The notes: generated by a model from the sequence alone, not told the origin. Counted from the stretch's first letter, positions 11,160 through 23,600 are shown. The stretch is DNA of 64,000 nt from Lonicera japonica (GCA_021464415.1 CM038471.1:11551173-11615172), one strand, 5' to 3'. A program made the numbers and translations.

Positions 11160-11770
11160 AATTTTCGGTACAAAAACTCCAAATCCCACGGGCCTACAGT
11201 AGCTCAATATTATTGGACATATAACCTTTTGTTCAGAACTCCAAATCATGCGATTCTAGAGTCCATTTTGAAGAAAATTTCAAGATCTACAACTTTCCAG
11301 TTCAAGACTTTTTCAAATTCGGCCATCTCGGGGTTCAACTCTTTGATACAAACTTTCTGGAATAAAAAAGGCGAAAATTCTGCGGGCCTAAAGTGGCTCA
11401 ATATTCTCAGTGCATAACGTTTTGCTCAGAACTCCAAATTATGCTATTCTAGAGTCCATTTTGGACAAAATTTCAATAGTTACAACTTTTTAGTTTAAGC
11501 CTTTTTCAAATTCCACTATCTCAGGATTCAAAACTTCTATACAAACTTTCTGGAACGAAAAAGGCGAAAATTTTGCGGGCTTATGTAGCTTAATATTATC
11601 GGACGCATAACTTCTTGCTCAAAACCCCAAATTATACGATTCTGGAGTCTATTTTAAAGAAAATTTCAAGAGCTACAACTTTTCAGTTTAACACTTCTTC
11701 AAATTCGGCCATTTCGGGATCCGAAATTGCAATACAAATTTCTAGTAGCAAAAAATGCGAAAATTCATAA
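11160..11770 (+). repeat. About 193-bp tandem repeat, three copies (element A internal)
   Basis: The motif caaattcggccat...gcgaaaatt...gcgggcct...ctcaatatt recurs with starts about 193 bp apart (ctcaatat-type anchors at 11203, 11397 and 11589). The copies are diverged. A related repeat appears twice, in the opposite orientation, in element B near 15700-16110. It follows the primer site directly, so it occupies the 5' untranslated region of the element. Confidence 0.75.
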
Positions 11771-11820
11771 GCACTTCGCAGTGAATCCATGTCCAACTCA
11801 GTTTAGTAGGCGCACCAAGC

Positions 11821-12315
11821 TCTAAAGAGCACGCTTACACTCCAAAAAGACCTGAGAAGAATAGGTATACTTTAAATATTCAAGTGGAATATCTACGGAA
11901 CACTTGTTTAAAGTACAAAACCCTCGCTAAAGGTCGGTTTAGTAAGGACACTTACACTCCAAAAAGATCTTAGAAAAACAGGCATACTTTAAACATTCAA
12001 GTGGAATATCTACGGAACACTTGTTTAAAGTACAAAATTCTCGCTAGAGGTCGGTTTAGTAAGGACACTTACACTCTGAAAAGACCTGAGAAAAATAAGC
12101 ATACTTTAAACATTCAAGTGGAATATCTACGGAACACTTGTTTAAAGTACAAAACCCTCGCTAGAGGTCGGTTTAGTAAGGACGCTTATACTCCGGAAAG
12201 ACCTGAGAAAAACAGGCATACTTTAAACATTCAGGTAAAATATCTACGGAACACTTGTTTAAAGTACAAAACCCTCGTTAGAGGTTGGTTTAATAAGGAT
12301 ACTTACACTTTGAAC
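11821..12315 (+). repeat. 117-bp tandem repeat, four copies, open in one frame
   Basis: The anchor gtggaatatctacgg (gtaaaatatctacgg in the last copy) occurs at 11884, 12001, 12118 and 12235, exactly 117 bp apart. Because 117 is 39 codons, one frame stays open across copies, with a single stop near 11970, and reads YLRNTCLKYKTLARGRFSKD-type units up to a stop at 12420. No ATG starts it and no known domain is recognised. It may be a remnant of an element-encoded repeat protein or only an accident of the period. Confidence 0.8.
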
Positions 12316-12502
12316 AAAAAAAAAGGACCTAACACAGGCAAAAGACCTCTCGCAAGCATTGAATTATCGACTTTATTCACCTACAAAAGATTCGGGCCCA
12401 AGACATCTCGAACATCATAGTCAGAGCTACTGCTAGCTCCCGGGTTAAAGGATATTCTCACCAATCAGCTCATCCAAGCTAAACGATAAGGATTGGGGCA
12501 AT

Positions 12503-13305
12503 TGATGGGGTTAAATACTGATTTTTACCATTGGCCTACAAAGGTAATTCAATAATTTTACCCCTGATAAAATTTCACATTTACTCCTGGTAAAATCTCA
12601 CTTTTACCTCCACTAAAATTTCACTCACCTCCATTAACTTCTACTCAAATTTACTTACATCTACTCACCTTTATAAAATTACCTTTTTACCCCTCATCTT
12701 CATCAAATTTACTTTTTTACCATTCTAGATTTTACCTATAAATACCCCCTCATTCATTCATTCAAAAACACACCAAAAAACATATATTCCTTCTCTCCTA
12801 AGATCCATCCATCTCATCCAAGAGATAGAAAGCCATTGGCAATATAAATACATGCCAATTTAAGAAGAAATAGGAGGGTCTTATACTCTCTCTTTTTATA
12901 CCAAAAAAAAATACCAACAACCCTTATACACTCTCTCTCCTACACAGTTTATTATTTCATCTTCTTGAAATATTTGTAATCCTAATTCTATACTTATAAA
13001 TAGAATTAAGGAAATTATAGAGAGAGAGATTTGTAATCCTAATTCTATATTTATAAATAGAATTAAGAAAATTATAGAGAGAGATTGGTAACTTGTATTA
13101 TCATTCAATTTGATTGCCTTTGAGTTAATACAAAGCAAGTACACACAAAAGGATGACGTACTGCCAGACTAGCATAAGCGCTACCAGGAGAACCTACCTT
13201 AATAAAAAATGTCACGTGTTCATCACTGCGCCGCATTTATTTTTTATTTACCGATATTCGCTTATTGATTGGTTAATTATCTATTTCTAGATTTTGACAC
13301 CATCA
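12503..13305 (+). repeat. 3' LTR of element A
   Basis: This 803-bp LTR runs from TGATGGGGTTAAATACTG to GACACCATCA and is preceded by a purine tract. A TATA box, ctataaatacc (about 12737), marks the likely RNA start region. Two direct copies of a block of about 55 bp (taatcctaattctata...aattatagagagag) lie at about 12975-13085. The right arm of the fold-back 5' LTR matches its last 230 bp. Confidence 0.88.
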
Positions 13306-13310
13306 TATAG

Positions 13311-13861
13311 AAAAAGTTAGAAGAAGATAACTTTAATTGAAGTTAAATTGTTAATTAGATATTTAGATGCACTTTTATATTTTGTAAAGTATTTTTTTAT
13401 TAAAATTGAATATATTGAGAGCAGTAATATCATCCAAAAATGGTAATTTGAGTTAAGAGTTTGACTTCTCTTTTTCAGAATGTTTTAAATTATGCATTTC
13501 CAAATTTTTTAATCAATAGATTTTATTTCAGTGAAAAAATTGTGTCATTAATCAATAGTTATCAAAGCCTTTAAGATTTGGATGCATAAGGATTTGTAAT
13601 ACTGGGGATGATTTTTCCACGAAACTAAAACTTTTCTTTTAAGGCAAAAAATTTACACATCTTTACTAAAAAAACACGACTCAGATGTAAAAAATATTGT
13701 AACCTTAATGCGCGCATGATGACTAAATTATTGAGGAGAGAGAAGAAAGACTTTTACATGATAAAAAAGATATATTTATGTGTTAATTGAAGAATGGAGT
13801 ACTTCAGGATCTTGAGAGAAAGAATGTGAGGGTTGAGAAAAGAAAAAAAGTAAAATCTTTA
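13311..13861. other. Spacer between elements A and B
   Basis: AT-rich sequence of about 550 bp between the target duplications of A and B. No coding sequence or repeat was recognised. Confidence 0.6.
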
Positions 13862-13866
13862 AGTAT

Positions 13867-14678
13867 TGATGGTGTCAAAATCTAGAAATAGATAATTAAC
13901 CAATCAATAAGCGAATATCGGTGAATAAAAAATAAATGCGGCGCAATGATGAACACATGACTTTTTTTTAAGGTAGGTTCACCCGGTAGCGCTTATGCTA
14001 TTCCAGTGGTACGTCCTCTTTTTGTGTGTACTTGTTTTGTATTAGCTCAAAGGCAATCAATTTGGATGATAATACAAGCTACCAACTTCTCTCTCTATAA
14101 TTTCCTTAATTCTATTTATAAGTATAGAATTAGGATTACAAATATTTCAACAAAATAAATAATAAACTGTGTAAGAGAGAGAGAGTGTATATGGGTTGTT
14201 GGTATTTTTTGGAGTATGAAAAGAGAGAGTATATGACTCTTCTATTTTTTGGGGGTACGAAAAGAGAGTGTATAAGACCCTTCTATTTTTTATAGAATTG
14301 GCTTGTATTTATATTGCCAAAGGCTTTATTTGATGAGATGGATGAATCTTAAATAAGAAGAATTGTGTGTTTTTGTCGTGTTTTGATTGTAGAAAGATGA
14401 TCTTGGATGAATAAATGAGGGGAAGTATTTATAGGTAAAATCTAGAATGGTAAAAAAATAAATTTAATGAAAATGGGGGGTAAAAAGGTAATTTTACAAA
14501 TGTGAGTGGATGTAAGTGGAAGTTAATGGAGGTAAGTGGAATTTGAGTGGAGTTGGGTGGGATTTTAGTGGAGGTAAAAGTGAGATTTTACCGGGGATAA
14601 ATGTGAAATTTTACCGGGGGTAAAATTATTGAATTACCTTTGTAGGCCAATGGTAAAAATCAGTATTTAACGTCATCA
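13867..14678 (-). repeat. 3' LTR of element B
   Basis: This 812-bp LTR begins (on +) TGATGGTGTCAAAATCTAG and ends cgtcatca, adjoining the complement of the purine tract (attgccccctatcc). A minus-strand TATA box, ctataaatac, is read near 14425-14436. The part from 14500 to 14640 is rich in short GTGG-containing near-repeats. It has only one copy of the 55-bp block duplicated in element A. Confidence 0.88.
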
Positions 14679-14879
14679 ATTGCCCCCTATCCTTTATTTT
14701 TATGCTGAAAGCTGAATGTGAAGGATAAATATTTTTGCCGAATAAATGGTTCGACTCAAAGTTAAGACGTAAAAGTGGGTACTTGTCGAGAAAGATAATC
14801 ATGGGGAGAGCTCGAATAACCGTTGTGTAGGACTTTGTTAACCCTTGACCATAAGTTTATGGAGTTCAGAACATTAACG

Positions 14880-15200
14880 TGTAAAGTTAGCTAGACTTTG
14901 ATCATTAGTCTTAGAGTTTCAAAACATCATTGTGTAAGGCTGGCTAGGCGTTGATCTCGAGTCTTAGTTCAAGGAAACTAGATCTCGGATGCTAGTCATT
15001 GAGCTCAAACCATCAATGTGTATAGCTTTTAGAGCTTCAAAACATCATTGTGTAAGGCTGGCTAGACGTTAATCTCGAGTCGTAGTCTAAGGAAGTTAGA
15101 TCTCGGATGCTAGTCGTTGAGCTCGAAACATCAATGTGTAGAACTCGTTAGACATTGGATGCAAGTCGTAAAGCTTGGAACATTAATATGTAAAGCTCGC
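14880..15200 (-). repeat. About 116-bp tandem repeat in element B
   Basis: The block tcaaaacatcattgtgtaag starts at 14921 and again at 15037. A sister motif, gagctc-aaa-catcaatgtgta, recurs at 15001 and 15119. Together they form about 2.5 diverged units of 116-118 bp with shorter internal similarity. It occupies the position of the 117-bp repeat of element A but shows no clear sequence similarity to it. Confidence 0.65.
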
Positions 15201-16153
15201 TATACTTTTGGTCATAAATAGTTTGATTATATTCGGGCTTTTTCCAACTGTCATTAAATTCTCGAATTTCTTTCTTTCTTCTTCTTTTTCTTCATTTTTT
15301 TTTGAGGCCTGCCTTTGTTGTCGGCCAATTTTCAGCGAGATCTCTTTGGGCTGGGGTGGTCCAGCTGTTGTCTGACGGATTTTAAAATCGCATTTAGCTT
15401 TGTGAAAGTTTGATATCCACTGAAAATTTCTTTCGTGTGGTTTGTTGGACGAACTTGATGAAAATTACATTCAATTGTAATTTTTTGGAAGCTCGTCAAT
15501 TTTACCTACAATAAAGATTATTAATCGTAAGAAAATGATACAACTTCAGATATATTAAAACAAAGAGAAAAATCATATATGAGTTATTAAAAAATAACTT
15601 ACCTCTTCTTTTGGGTTTTATCTCCTTAGGTAATCGAATTTTTAAATGATTATGCGCCCGTAAATATTGAGCTAGCATAAGCTTGCCAAATTTTCGCATT
15701 TTTTATTGCAGTAACTTTGTATCCCCGTTTTGGACCACGATATGGCCAAATTTGAAAAAGGATTGAACAGAAAAGTTGTAGCTCTTGAAATTTTCTTCAA
15801 AATGGACTCCAGAATCGCATGATTTGGAGTTTTAAGCACAAAGTTATGCGCCTAATAATATTGAGTCACCATAGGCCCGCGGGATTTCGTTCCATAAGGT
15901 TTGTATAGAAGTTTTGAATCCCGAGATGGACGAATTTGAAAAAATCTTAAACTTAAAAGTTGTAACTCTTGAAATTTTCTCCAAAATAAACTCCAGAATC
16001 ACATGATTTGGAGTTCCGAGCAAGAAGTTATGCCCCCGAGAATATCGAGCTACGTAGACCCGCGGGATTACGAGTTTTTCACCGAAAATTCACTTGTAAT
16101 TTCTAAAGAATGAGAGCTTTAGAGAGCTTATTGTTCTCACAGACGGCGCCAAC

Positions 16154-16976
16154 TGATGGTGTCAAAATCTAGAAATAGATAATTAACCAATCAATAAACG
16201 AATATCGGTGAATAAAAAATAAATGCGGCGCAATAATGAACACATGACTTTTTTTTTAAGTTAGGTTCCCCCGGTAGCGCTTATGCTATTCCAGTGGTAC
16301 GTCCTCCTTTTACGTGTGCTTGTTTTGTATTAGCTTAAAGACAATCAATTTGGATGATAATACAAGCTTCCAACTTCTCTCTCTATAATTTCTTTAATTA
16401 TATTTATAAGTATAGAATTAGGATTACAAATATTTCAACAGAATAAATAATAAATTGTGTAAGAGAGAGAGTGTATAAGGGTTGTTGGTATTTTTTGGAG
16501 TATGAAAAGAGAGAGTATATGACTCTTCTATTTTTTGGGGGTATGAAAAGAGAGGGTATAAGACCTTTCTATTTCTTCTAGAATTGGCTTGTATTTATAT
16601 TGACAAAGGCTTTATATCTTTTTGATGAGATGGATGAATCTTAGATGAGAAGAATTGTGTATTTTTGTTGTGTTTTGATTGTAGAAAGATGATCTTGGAT
16701 GAATGAATGAGGGGAAGTATTTATAGGTAAAATTTAGAATGGTAAAAAAGTAAATTTGATGAAGATGGGGTAAAAAGGTAATTTTACAAAGGTGAGTGGA
16801 TGTAAGTGGAAGTTAATGGAGGTGAGTGAAATTTGAGTGGAGTTGAGTGGGATTTTAGTGGAGGTAAAAGTGAGATTTTACCGGGGATAAATGTAGAATT
16901 TTACCGAGAGTAAAATTATTGAATTACCTATTTACTTTTGTAGGCCAATCATAAAAATCAGTATTTAATCCTATCA
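16154..16976 (-). repeat. 5' LTR of element B
   Basis: This 823-bp LTR is the partner of 13867-14678. On + it starts TGATGGTGTC directly after the complement of the primer site (acggcgccaac) and ends cctatca before the target duplication. Point differences and small indels from its partner are visible throughout, so the insertion is not very recent. Confidence 0.88.
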
Positions 16977-16981
16977 AGTAT

Positions 16982-17651
16982 AAGATGAGACTTTTAAGTG
17001 GATTTAATACTTATAACAGGACCTTAAATCTTCCACAATTTATTAATAAATAAAATATTTTAAAATCATTGTAGTTTTGAATATCATAATATTTAGAAGT
17101 ATATTTCAAAATTTTAATTGAATACATTAGGATTTTAATGGACTTTTTGAAATCTTAACCAAATCCACATGTATTTAAAAAATTCAAAAAATATCTTACA
17201 AATTTTAAAGAGTTGCTTTATTTTCATTCCTAATAATACTTGTTGATCCTTAAATAGCCAGCAAAGAACCGTTATTCAATTTTTAATGATTTAATATGAA
17301 CTTATTATTCAATACTTAAACACCAAATATAATGTAATCAGATTTATATTTTTTTTTTTTAATTCGGTAATCAGATTTATATTTAGTTATTAAAAATCGA
17401 ATAACAAATTTTTACTTAATATTCAAAGATCAAATAAAAAATATTAATAAAACCAAATATTATTTGGATCCAAAATAGAATCAATCTTTTTAAATTCAGT
17501 AAACTCCCCCTTAGTCTCGGTCGAAGTTACTTGTACATTCTAGTTCCGGTAATAATTGCCCGGGCAGTCTAACCCGAACCAAAAAATCATCATCAAATCA
17601 AATCAAAAGGTTTTTAGGGTTTAAGAAAAGAAAGAAAAAGAGTACTCAACA

Positions 17652-17654
<3 letters not shown>
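16982..17654. other. Upstream region of the ankyrin-TPR gene
   Basis: AT-rich sequence with no other gene recognised. The promoter and transcription start of the gene at 17694 should lie in the last few hundred bases. No convincing TATA box could be fixed. Confidence 0.45.

Positions 17655-17686
<32 letters not shown>
17655..17686 (+). promoter_or_regulatory. (CT)n tract in the 5' leader
   Basis: An uninterrupted CT repeat ends eight bases before the ATG at 17694. Pyrimidine repeats of this kind are frequent in plant 5' leaders and core promoters, and on the opposite strand read as GA repeats of the type bound by BBR/BPC factors. Any role here is inferred. Confidence 0.6.
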
Positions 17687-17689
<3 letters not shown>

Positions 17690-17693
17690 CATC

Positions 17694-20600
17694 ATGTCCG
17701 CTGATGCTTCTGAAGCCCTCGCAGGTACTCCATCTGTCGATTTTTATATAAATAATCACAACAATTTTTTTGACGAAATTTTCAGTTTTTATTATTGTTA
17801 TTTTTTTTGTTTAATTTTGTGTTGTGGGTTTGTTGTATTTATTTTTGATGGATGTTTTCCTTTTGGTTTCAGCAAGGGAATCAGTTCAACAGTTTCTAAA
17901 TGCTGCTTGCACTGGACATCTTGATCTATTCAGGAGTAAGTTTTTTGATTGATTACAACAATTTTGCTTCTCAATCATCACTTTTATTTATCTTCTATTC
18001 TTTTTAAATTGCTTTTTCATATTTTTTGTTTTTCTTATGTAGTTGAATTTGATTAGGCATTTTCAAGTGTACTGATGTCATATTATGTGAATTCGAGGGC
18101 GGATCCAGGTTTTTTAAGGGGGTGGGCAATTATACTATGAAAAAAACTTACAAATGAATAAAATCTTATGTATTTCTTTTTATAATTTTAGGAGTACTTT
18201 TACACTTCTTACATTTGATGCCTCAAAGTAAATATACGAAGTGGTGATTCGATACATGAGTATAACTGTATTAGATTTTGGGTGTTTAAATATACCCGAT
18301 CTTTCTTAAATTAAGATTCTACTGAGTCAAGTGTCCAAGTTGTTTTCTAGAATATTATCTATGTTATAAATCTCACTATAGTAAATAAATTATTATTTTT
18401 CTTAAAATTATTGTATTCTTAATAAAATGTGTTGAAATGAATTCATTATCATAAAAGGATAAAAATCAAATTATAGTCTTAATTTAAACAAGAGAGTGAT
18501 AGAATTATCTTCCACAAAAATGGGAACGCCAACATAGAAGGGAGATAGTGGGAAAAGACAAACTTTTATGATAATGCCTAGACCATAGACCTAGCTAAGG
18601 GAAGGACTCGAGAGGAATTGCTGGGCTGGGCTGGAATGCCATAGCATGAGTAGGTTAGCAACAATATGAAAATTTTGGGGTGGGCTACAGCCTCATGTGC
18701 CCACCCCTGGATCTGCGATTGCATGTGATTCACTTTTTTTAGTCGTAATATGGAGACTCTCTAGAATTACTCTTTCAGTAACTCCAGTGGAACACGCAAT
18801 TGTGCTAAAAAAAGTGGAATAAGATAATGTGATATCAGCTGAGTCCACGTTTGAGTCCTACTACTTAGAGCATCAACAGCGTATTGGTAAAACTTAACAC
18901 CAAATTTTGAAATATAACGCTAACTTTCTTGAATGGCTACAGCGGCCAGCGGGCATGGTAAAAAAAAAAGCCATATGGGTGTGTTACTCGTATGGGTCAT
19001 TTATGACCCATACGAGTAAGGCACAACCTTACCATATTTTTTTTTCTCATACGGATAACACTCACCCTTTTGATTCATACATGTAACACACTTGTGTGAG
19101 TAAAATTTAAGCGTATGCCAAGTTTGGCCATCCTCTACCATATCAAGCTAAGTTTGGCCATTCACTTTGCTCTGCTGTGGAACTGGGTATGGTAAATTTG
19201 CCCATTTACCATACCAAGTGTGGATGCTCTTAGTGCTCTAGGATTATTTTTTATATTTCGATAAAAAGTGACTATGTGGCATCAGTGTATTAGTCATGAG
19301 TTATAAAGGTGTGGACTTTAACTGCCAAAACTGATGCCCCATCAGCTGAGTCATTTTTTTGAATCCTAATAATGAGTTCCTCTAAAATTACCCTTTCTAT
19401 TCAGGACATGAAATAATTGTGTGCTACTGTGCTGTCTTTAGTCCCATATTTGTAATCTCCATTGATTTAAACACGTGTGTGTCCATTATTCCTTGACACA
19501 TCTATTCTTTGAAAAAGAGGGACTAAAATCATAAATATTATAACTGCATTTTCAATGATTGCGTGTACTTTATGTGTAAATATTATATTTGAAGTGGGTT
19601 TATAACCAACTTGGGCTAGTCAAGTGGCTGCCATGACCCTCAACTTGTCAGAGGTCATGGGTTCCATTTTCGCTTAAGGCAATATGGACTTGTTTAGTGG
19701 TGGCAAGCCATATATGAGTTATACTATAGCCTCACTTACCCAGTTAGCGACTCTCCCCCGCCGACCCCGGTGAGATTCTGTTACTATCATTGCTTATACA
19801 TGATTGTACACTTTCCACCATGTTCAACTGTTCCTTCACTAACTCTGCGTAAAACTAGAAATACAAAATTGAAATATGTCATTACATGTATTATCAATAA
19901 TTTCTCTTGAATTTTAGTTATACGTAATTTTACTATCACAATAGATGTTGTTTAATAGATCTCAACAAGTAGGTTTTAAAAAATAAATTATCTTAATAAA
20001 ATTTGATTTTTGGATTTAAAGTAATGACATTTTAAAGAGTTGTAAAAAGTTGATTAGAGAGAGCTCTTGGGGTGGTTTAAAATGAGTGTTATTTTTGTCT
20101 CGTTTTGGTTAAGCTCAATAAGATATTGTCCACTTTGGGTCAGAGCCATCACGATTTTTCTTTTATCCCCAAAAGGGCCCTTATTGGAAGGAGTAGTGGC
20201 GCATATAGCGCATCAGCTTCACCTCACTCACATGATGTGGGGAATGCGTACCCTGGCAGCGTCCACTGGATCCACCCCTTAAGACCCAACGTCCTCATTG
20301 GCACACTTCTGGCTGGATTTGCCCTCTGCCACCATTAAGATATTCTGCCCTTTCGGCTCGAGCCCTCAAGGTTTTCTTTTATCCCCAAGCCTTTTCTTGG
20401 AAGCACTATTGACTAGATACATATAGCACATCAGTTCATCTCACATCGGTGACGTGGGATGAACAACCACAATTTGTAGTCTACTAGTGTCTACTGCAGC
20501 CTTGGCACATACAACCAGCCTCCCACACCATTAGAGTCGTTACTATTTTTACACGTTGATTTTACACTTAGTGAGTTGTCAAGTTGATTTATACACAACC

Positions 20601-23600
20601 GTTGGAGATCCAACTTTTTTAGACATTCTGTAAATTTTGCACATTGCTGAATTGGCAAATACATTTCCACATTCATTGGAAATAGTCTACTCTAATGTTT
20701 ACTAGTGTCAACATGAAACATAATATTTTAATTTATTCAAGGATCAACTTGCTATTTGCTGGAAGAAAGGGACAAAAAACATTATTTTTTTGGCCTTTAT
20801 TATTTCCATTTTTAACCTTTATTATATTTAAAGAGTCCTCCCCGGAGGCATGGACTATTACTGTTGTTCGGCCCATTTGTCCATTTTAAATGTTGCTACT
20901 TCGTACAATTGTACGTTGGGGAATAAAAACATAATACAATTACCGTTCCTCTTTTTTTTTGGAATTGCCTTTATTTTGTCCTTGATTCAAATTGAGCAAC
21001 TGTTTTGTGTATTTGATAGAATTTGCTGCACAGCTGGACGATGGAAAGGGTTTGGCACAAACGGTGGCTGATGTGAAGGATGCCAATAAGCGAGGGGCTC
21101 TCCATTTTGCCGCGAGGGAGGGCCAGACTGAGGTCTGCAAGTTCTTATTGGAGGAACTAAAGCTCGATGTAGATACAAAAGATGAAGATGGTATTCCGTA
21201 TTCACATTAATTAAATGCTCATTAATGCTTAAATTATTATATACTTGTATCTAGATTGTTTATTTGTGTGTGTCTTCCAATTGATTTGATTATTCAACGT
21301 GAGTGGAATGCAAATCTAATGGTCCAAATCTGTTACACACCTCAATCCACCAATATGGACCTTTAGATGTTGGGATTTTGGAAAATGGATTGGTTAAAAA
21401 AAAAAAATTTCCCTTTATTATATATATTTGCCCAAGTATAGTGAGCATTTTTGGCTCTGTCTATCAGTACGTTGTTTTTCAAATATTTAGCACAAATATG
21501 ATTAGTGCCTACTTTATGCTTAAAGGCCACTATGTTCATTTAATTAAGTGGTAGAATGTTTTGGCCAACTTAAAGAAAATTCTGAGCCATATGCTACTCC
21601 TTTTGTCTTATATTCATAGTGCTACTTCCTTTTTGGGATGTCTTTGATTGGTAGTTGCATTTCATTTTTTGGGATATGATCAATATTCCTAGTCCCACAG
21701 TAGAGAATAAGTTTTATCCTTGACCTCATTGATTAGGTTGAAATTAGGGTGGTGTTGATCTCCAAAATTTACCATGAAAACTTGGAAATATGTACTTTTC
21801 CTTCTTTTGGTAGTTTTTGATTGCCTAATTTCTAGGCAATTTCAATTCCATCTAATTCCATGGTACAAGTAAATGATGCATAATACTAGGAACTTGAATT
21901 CTTACCTCCCCTAAGGAAAATGAATTCTAGATAAGGTGGACCAGAGCTGAAAGGCGAAAAAAGTTCAATTCTAGGTAAAAGGCGGGCAGTCAAATGCCAC
22001 ATGTTGGAATATGTGTTATCATTGCATTGAAAAACTATGTATTTTCCACCTAGAAAATAAATATAATCAAATACTTCTAATATTTTTCCATGGAATTCAA
22101 TTGCCTAGAATTTAAGAACTTTCTATCCTACAAAAACCTTGAATTTCTTTTTCTTATTTGTCGGGCAGTGGTATGGAACTAGCATAAGAAATAGATGATA
22201 GAACCTGTAGAGTTCAGAAAAAGATATAGAATATGTCATCTAAAGCTCTTATTTTTGTTGTTTTTAATTTATGGGTTGCAATGTGTGCAATTAGGGCACG
22301 GGGGAAATCATAGTTGTCAAAAGTGTGCCTAGGCGCGTGTTTAGGCTAAAGGCGCATCCAGGCGTAGGCAAGGGGAGTCAATTCCTTCAAGGCGCACCCT
22401 GTTCGATTAAGCACACGCCTAGGCCCCCCCCCCCCCGGAGGGGGGGCGGGGCCCAAGGAGAGAGATTTTTTGAAGTGAGGCGCTGATTTGTATTTTTTAA
22501 TGTGAAAACGTTTTTTTTAGTCAATACGCCAATATTTTAGGTTGTATATGTCTTAAATGCGATGAAATGCTAAAAGGAGGGAGTTGATAAAAAAAAAAAA
22601 GACAACTAGATTTCTCTCCTCACAGATTTTTCTTTCCATTCTCCTTTCTTCTCCTTCCTACATCCTACTCTTTCTGATTTTTTTTCCCTTCAGTTATTAG
22701 TTTACTATATTATTAGTTATTATTAACTTTTGTTCTGTGAACCTAATAATATTGCCTTATTGATTTATTTCTTTTTCTAGGTTTCTTCTACTCTTCTTGT
22801 TCTTGTTTGATTCTGAAGAAAATAGAAAATAGAAAAAAAATAAAAAATTCTCTGTTATTTCTAATAATGTATACAAGTTAGCTCTCAACAGTTTCATCAT
22901 CACATAATTATTTGCTTCGAAAAGGCGCACACTTGGACTTTGTGCCTGGGCTCCAGAGACCTTGGTCGGTGCGCCTTTACTATGGGGGAAATTTATCCAT
23001 AAAAAAACTAGTGCACTTTATAGATAATCTTTACTAGTTCTAATATGTAATTATCGCATTGGCAAATAATAAAGCAAACATTTTCTCCTAAATTAATTTA
23101 CTGCGTTCTACTCTCTGGGAACTCAGAATATCTTAATGGTTTTCATATTTGTTTGCTTTAATTTGCCGCATCTAATATGTTTTATAGCATATAAAAGTTC
23201 TTTTAGTATTCTTAAACTACTTTGCTTAATGTCTGTTTTGCTTTACAGGAGAGACTCCTCTTCTTCATGCTGCTCGGCAAGGACACACTGACACTGCCAA
23301 ATACCTTATTGAACGTGGTGCAAATCCAGCAATAGCTAGTGAATTGGGTGCCACAGCTCTGCATCATTCCGCGGGAATAGGTCGGTTGTCTTTTTTATTC
23401 TTATCATCCATCTCTAATACTCTTACTAGTAGAGGGCATGCACTGTAGGTTGTAGAAATAGCATCTTTTTGTGTGGGTTAAGGCTGCATATATGCATCTC
23501 ACTAACCTCTTGCATTGGATGGGTGGAGAATTGACCTGTGACTAGGGATGACAACGGGTTGGGTCAAAGTGGTTAAATACTAATTTACACAAACCCTAAC

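Larger units (their letters stand above)
10329..13305 (+). mobile_element. Element A: non-autonomous LTR retrotransposon with fold-back 5' end
   Basis: The element is bounded by the 5-bp duplication TATAG (10324-10328 and 13306-13310). It holds a composite 5' LTR (10329-11096), a primer site beginning TTGGCGCCGT (11098 on, the first nine bases matching the tRNA-Asp type site used by many plant gypsy elements), a 1.4-kb internal region made mostly of tandem repeats, a purine tract gataaggattggggcaat, and a 3' LTR (12503-13305). No gag or pol domain is present, so it would depend on an autonomous relative. Element B nearby shares its LTRs, in inverted orientation. Confidence 0.87.
13867..16976 (-). 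mobile_element. Element B: complete non-autonomous LTR retrotransposon
   Basis: Perfect duplication AGTAT flanks it (13862-13866 and 16977-16981). Read on the minus strand: 5' LTR 16154-16976, primer site TTGGCGCCGTCTGTGAGAAC ending near 16153, non-coding internal region 14679-16153, purine tract ggatagggggcaat, then 3' LTR 13867-14678. A 65-codon open frame in the interior shows no known domain. At 3.1 kb it is structurally complete but lacks gag-pol, like element A, of which it is an inverted family member. Confidence 0.9.

Noticed and set aside
22423..22448. C-run followed by G-run as a G-quadruplex regulatory element
   Set aside because: It lies inside a MITE, is probably a homopolymer-prone region in sequencing, and has no gene context suggesting regulation.
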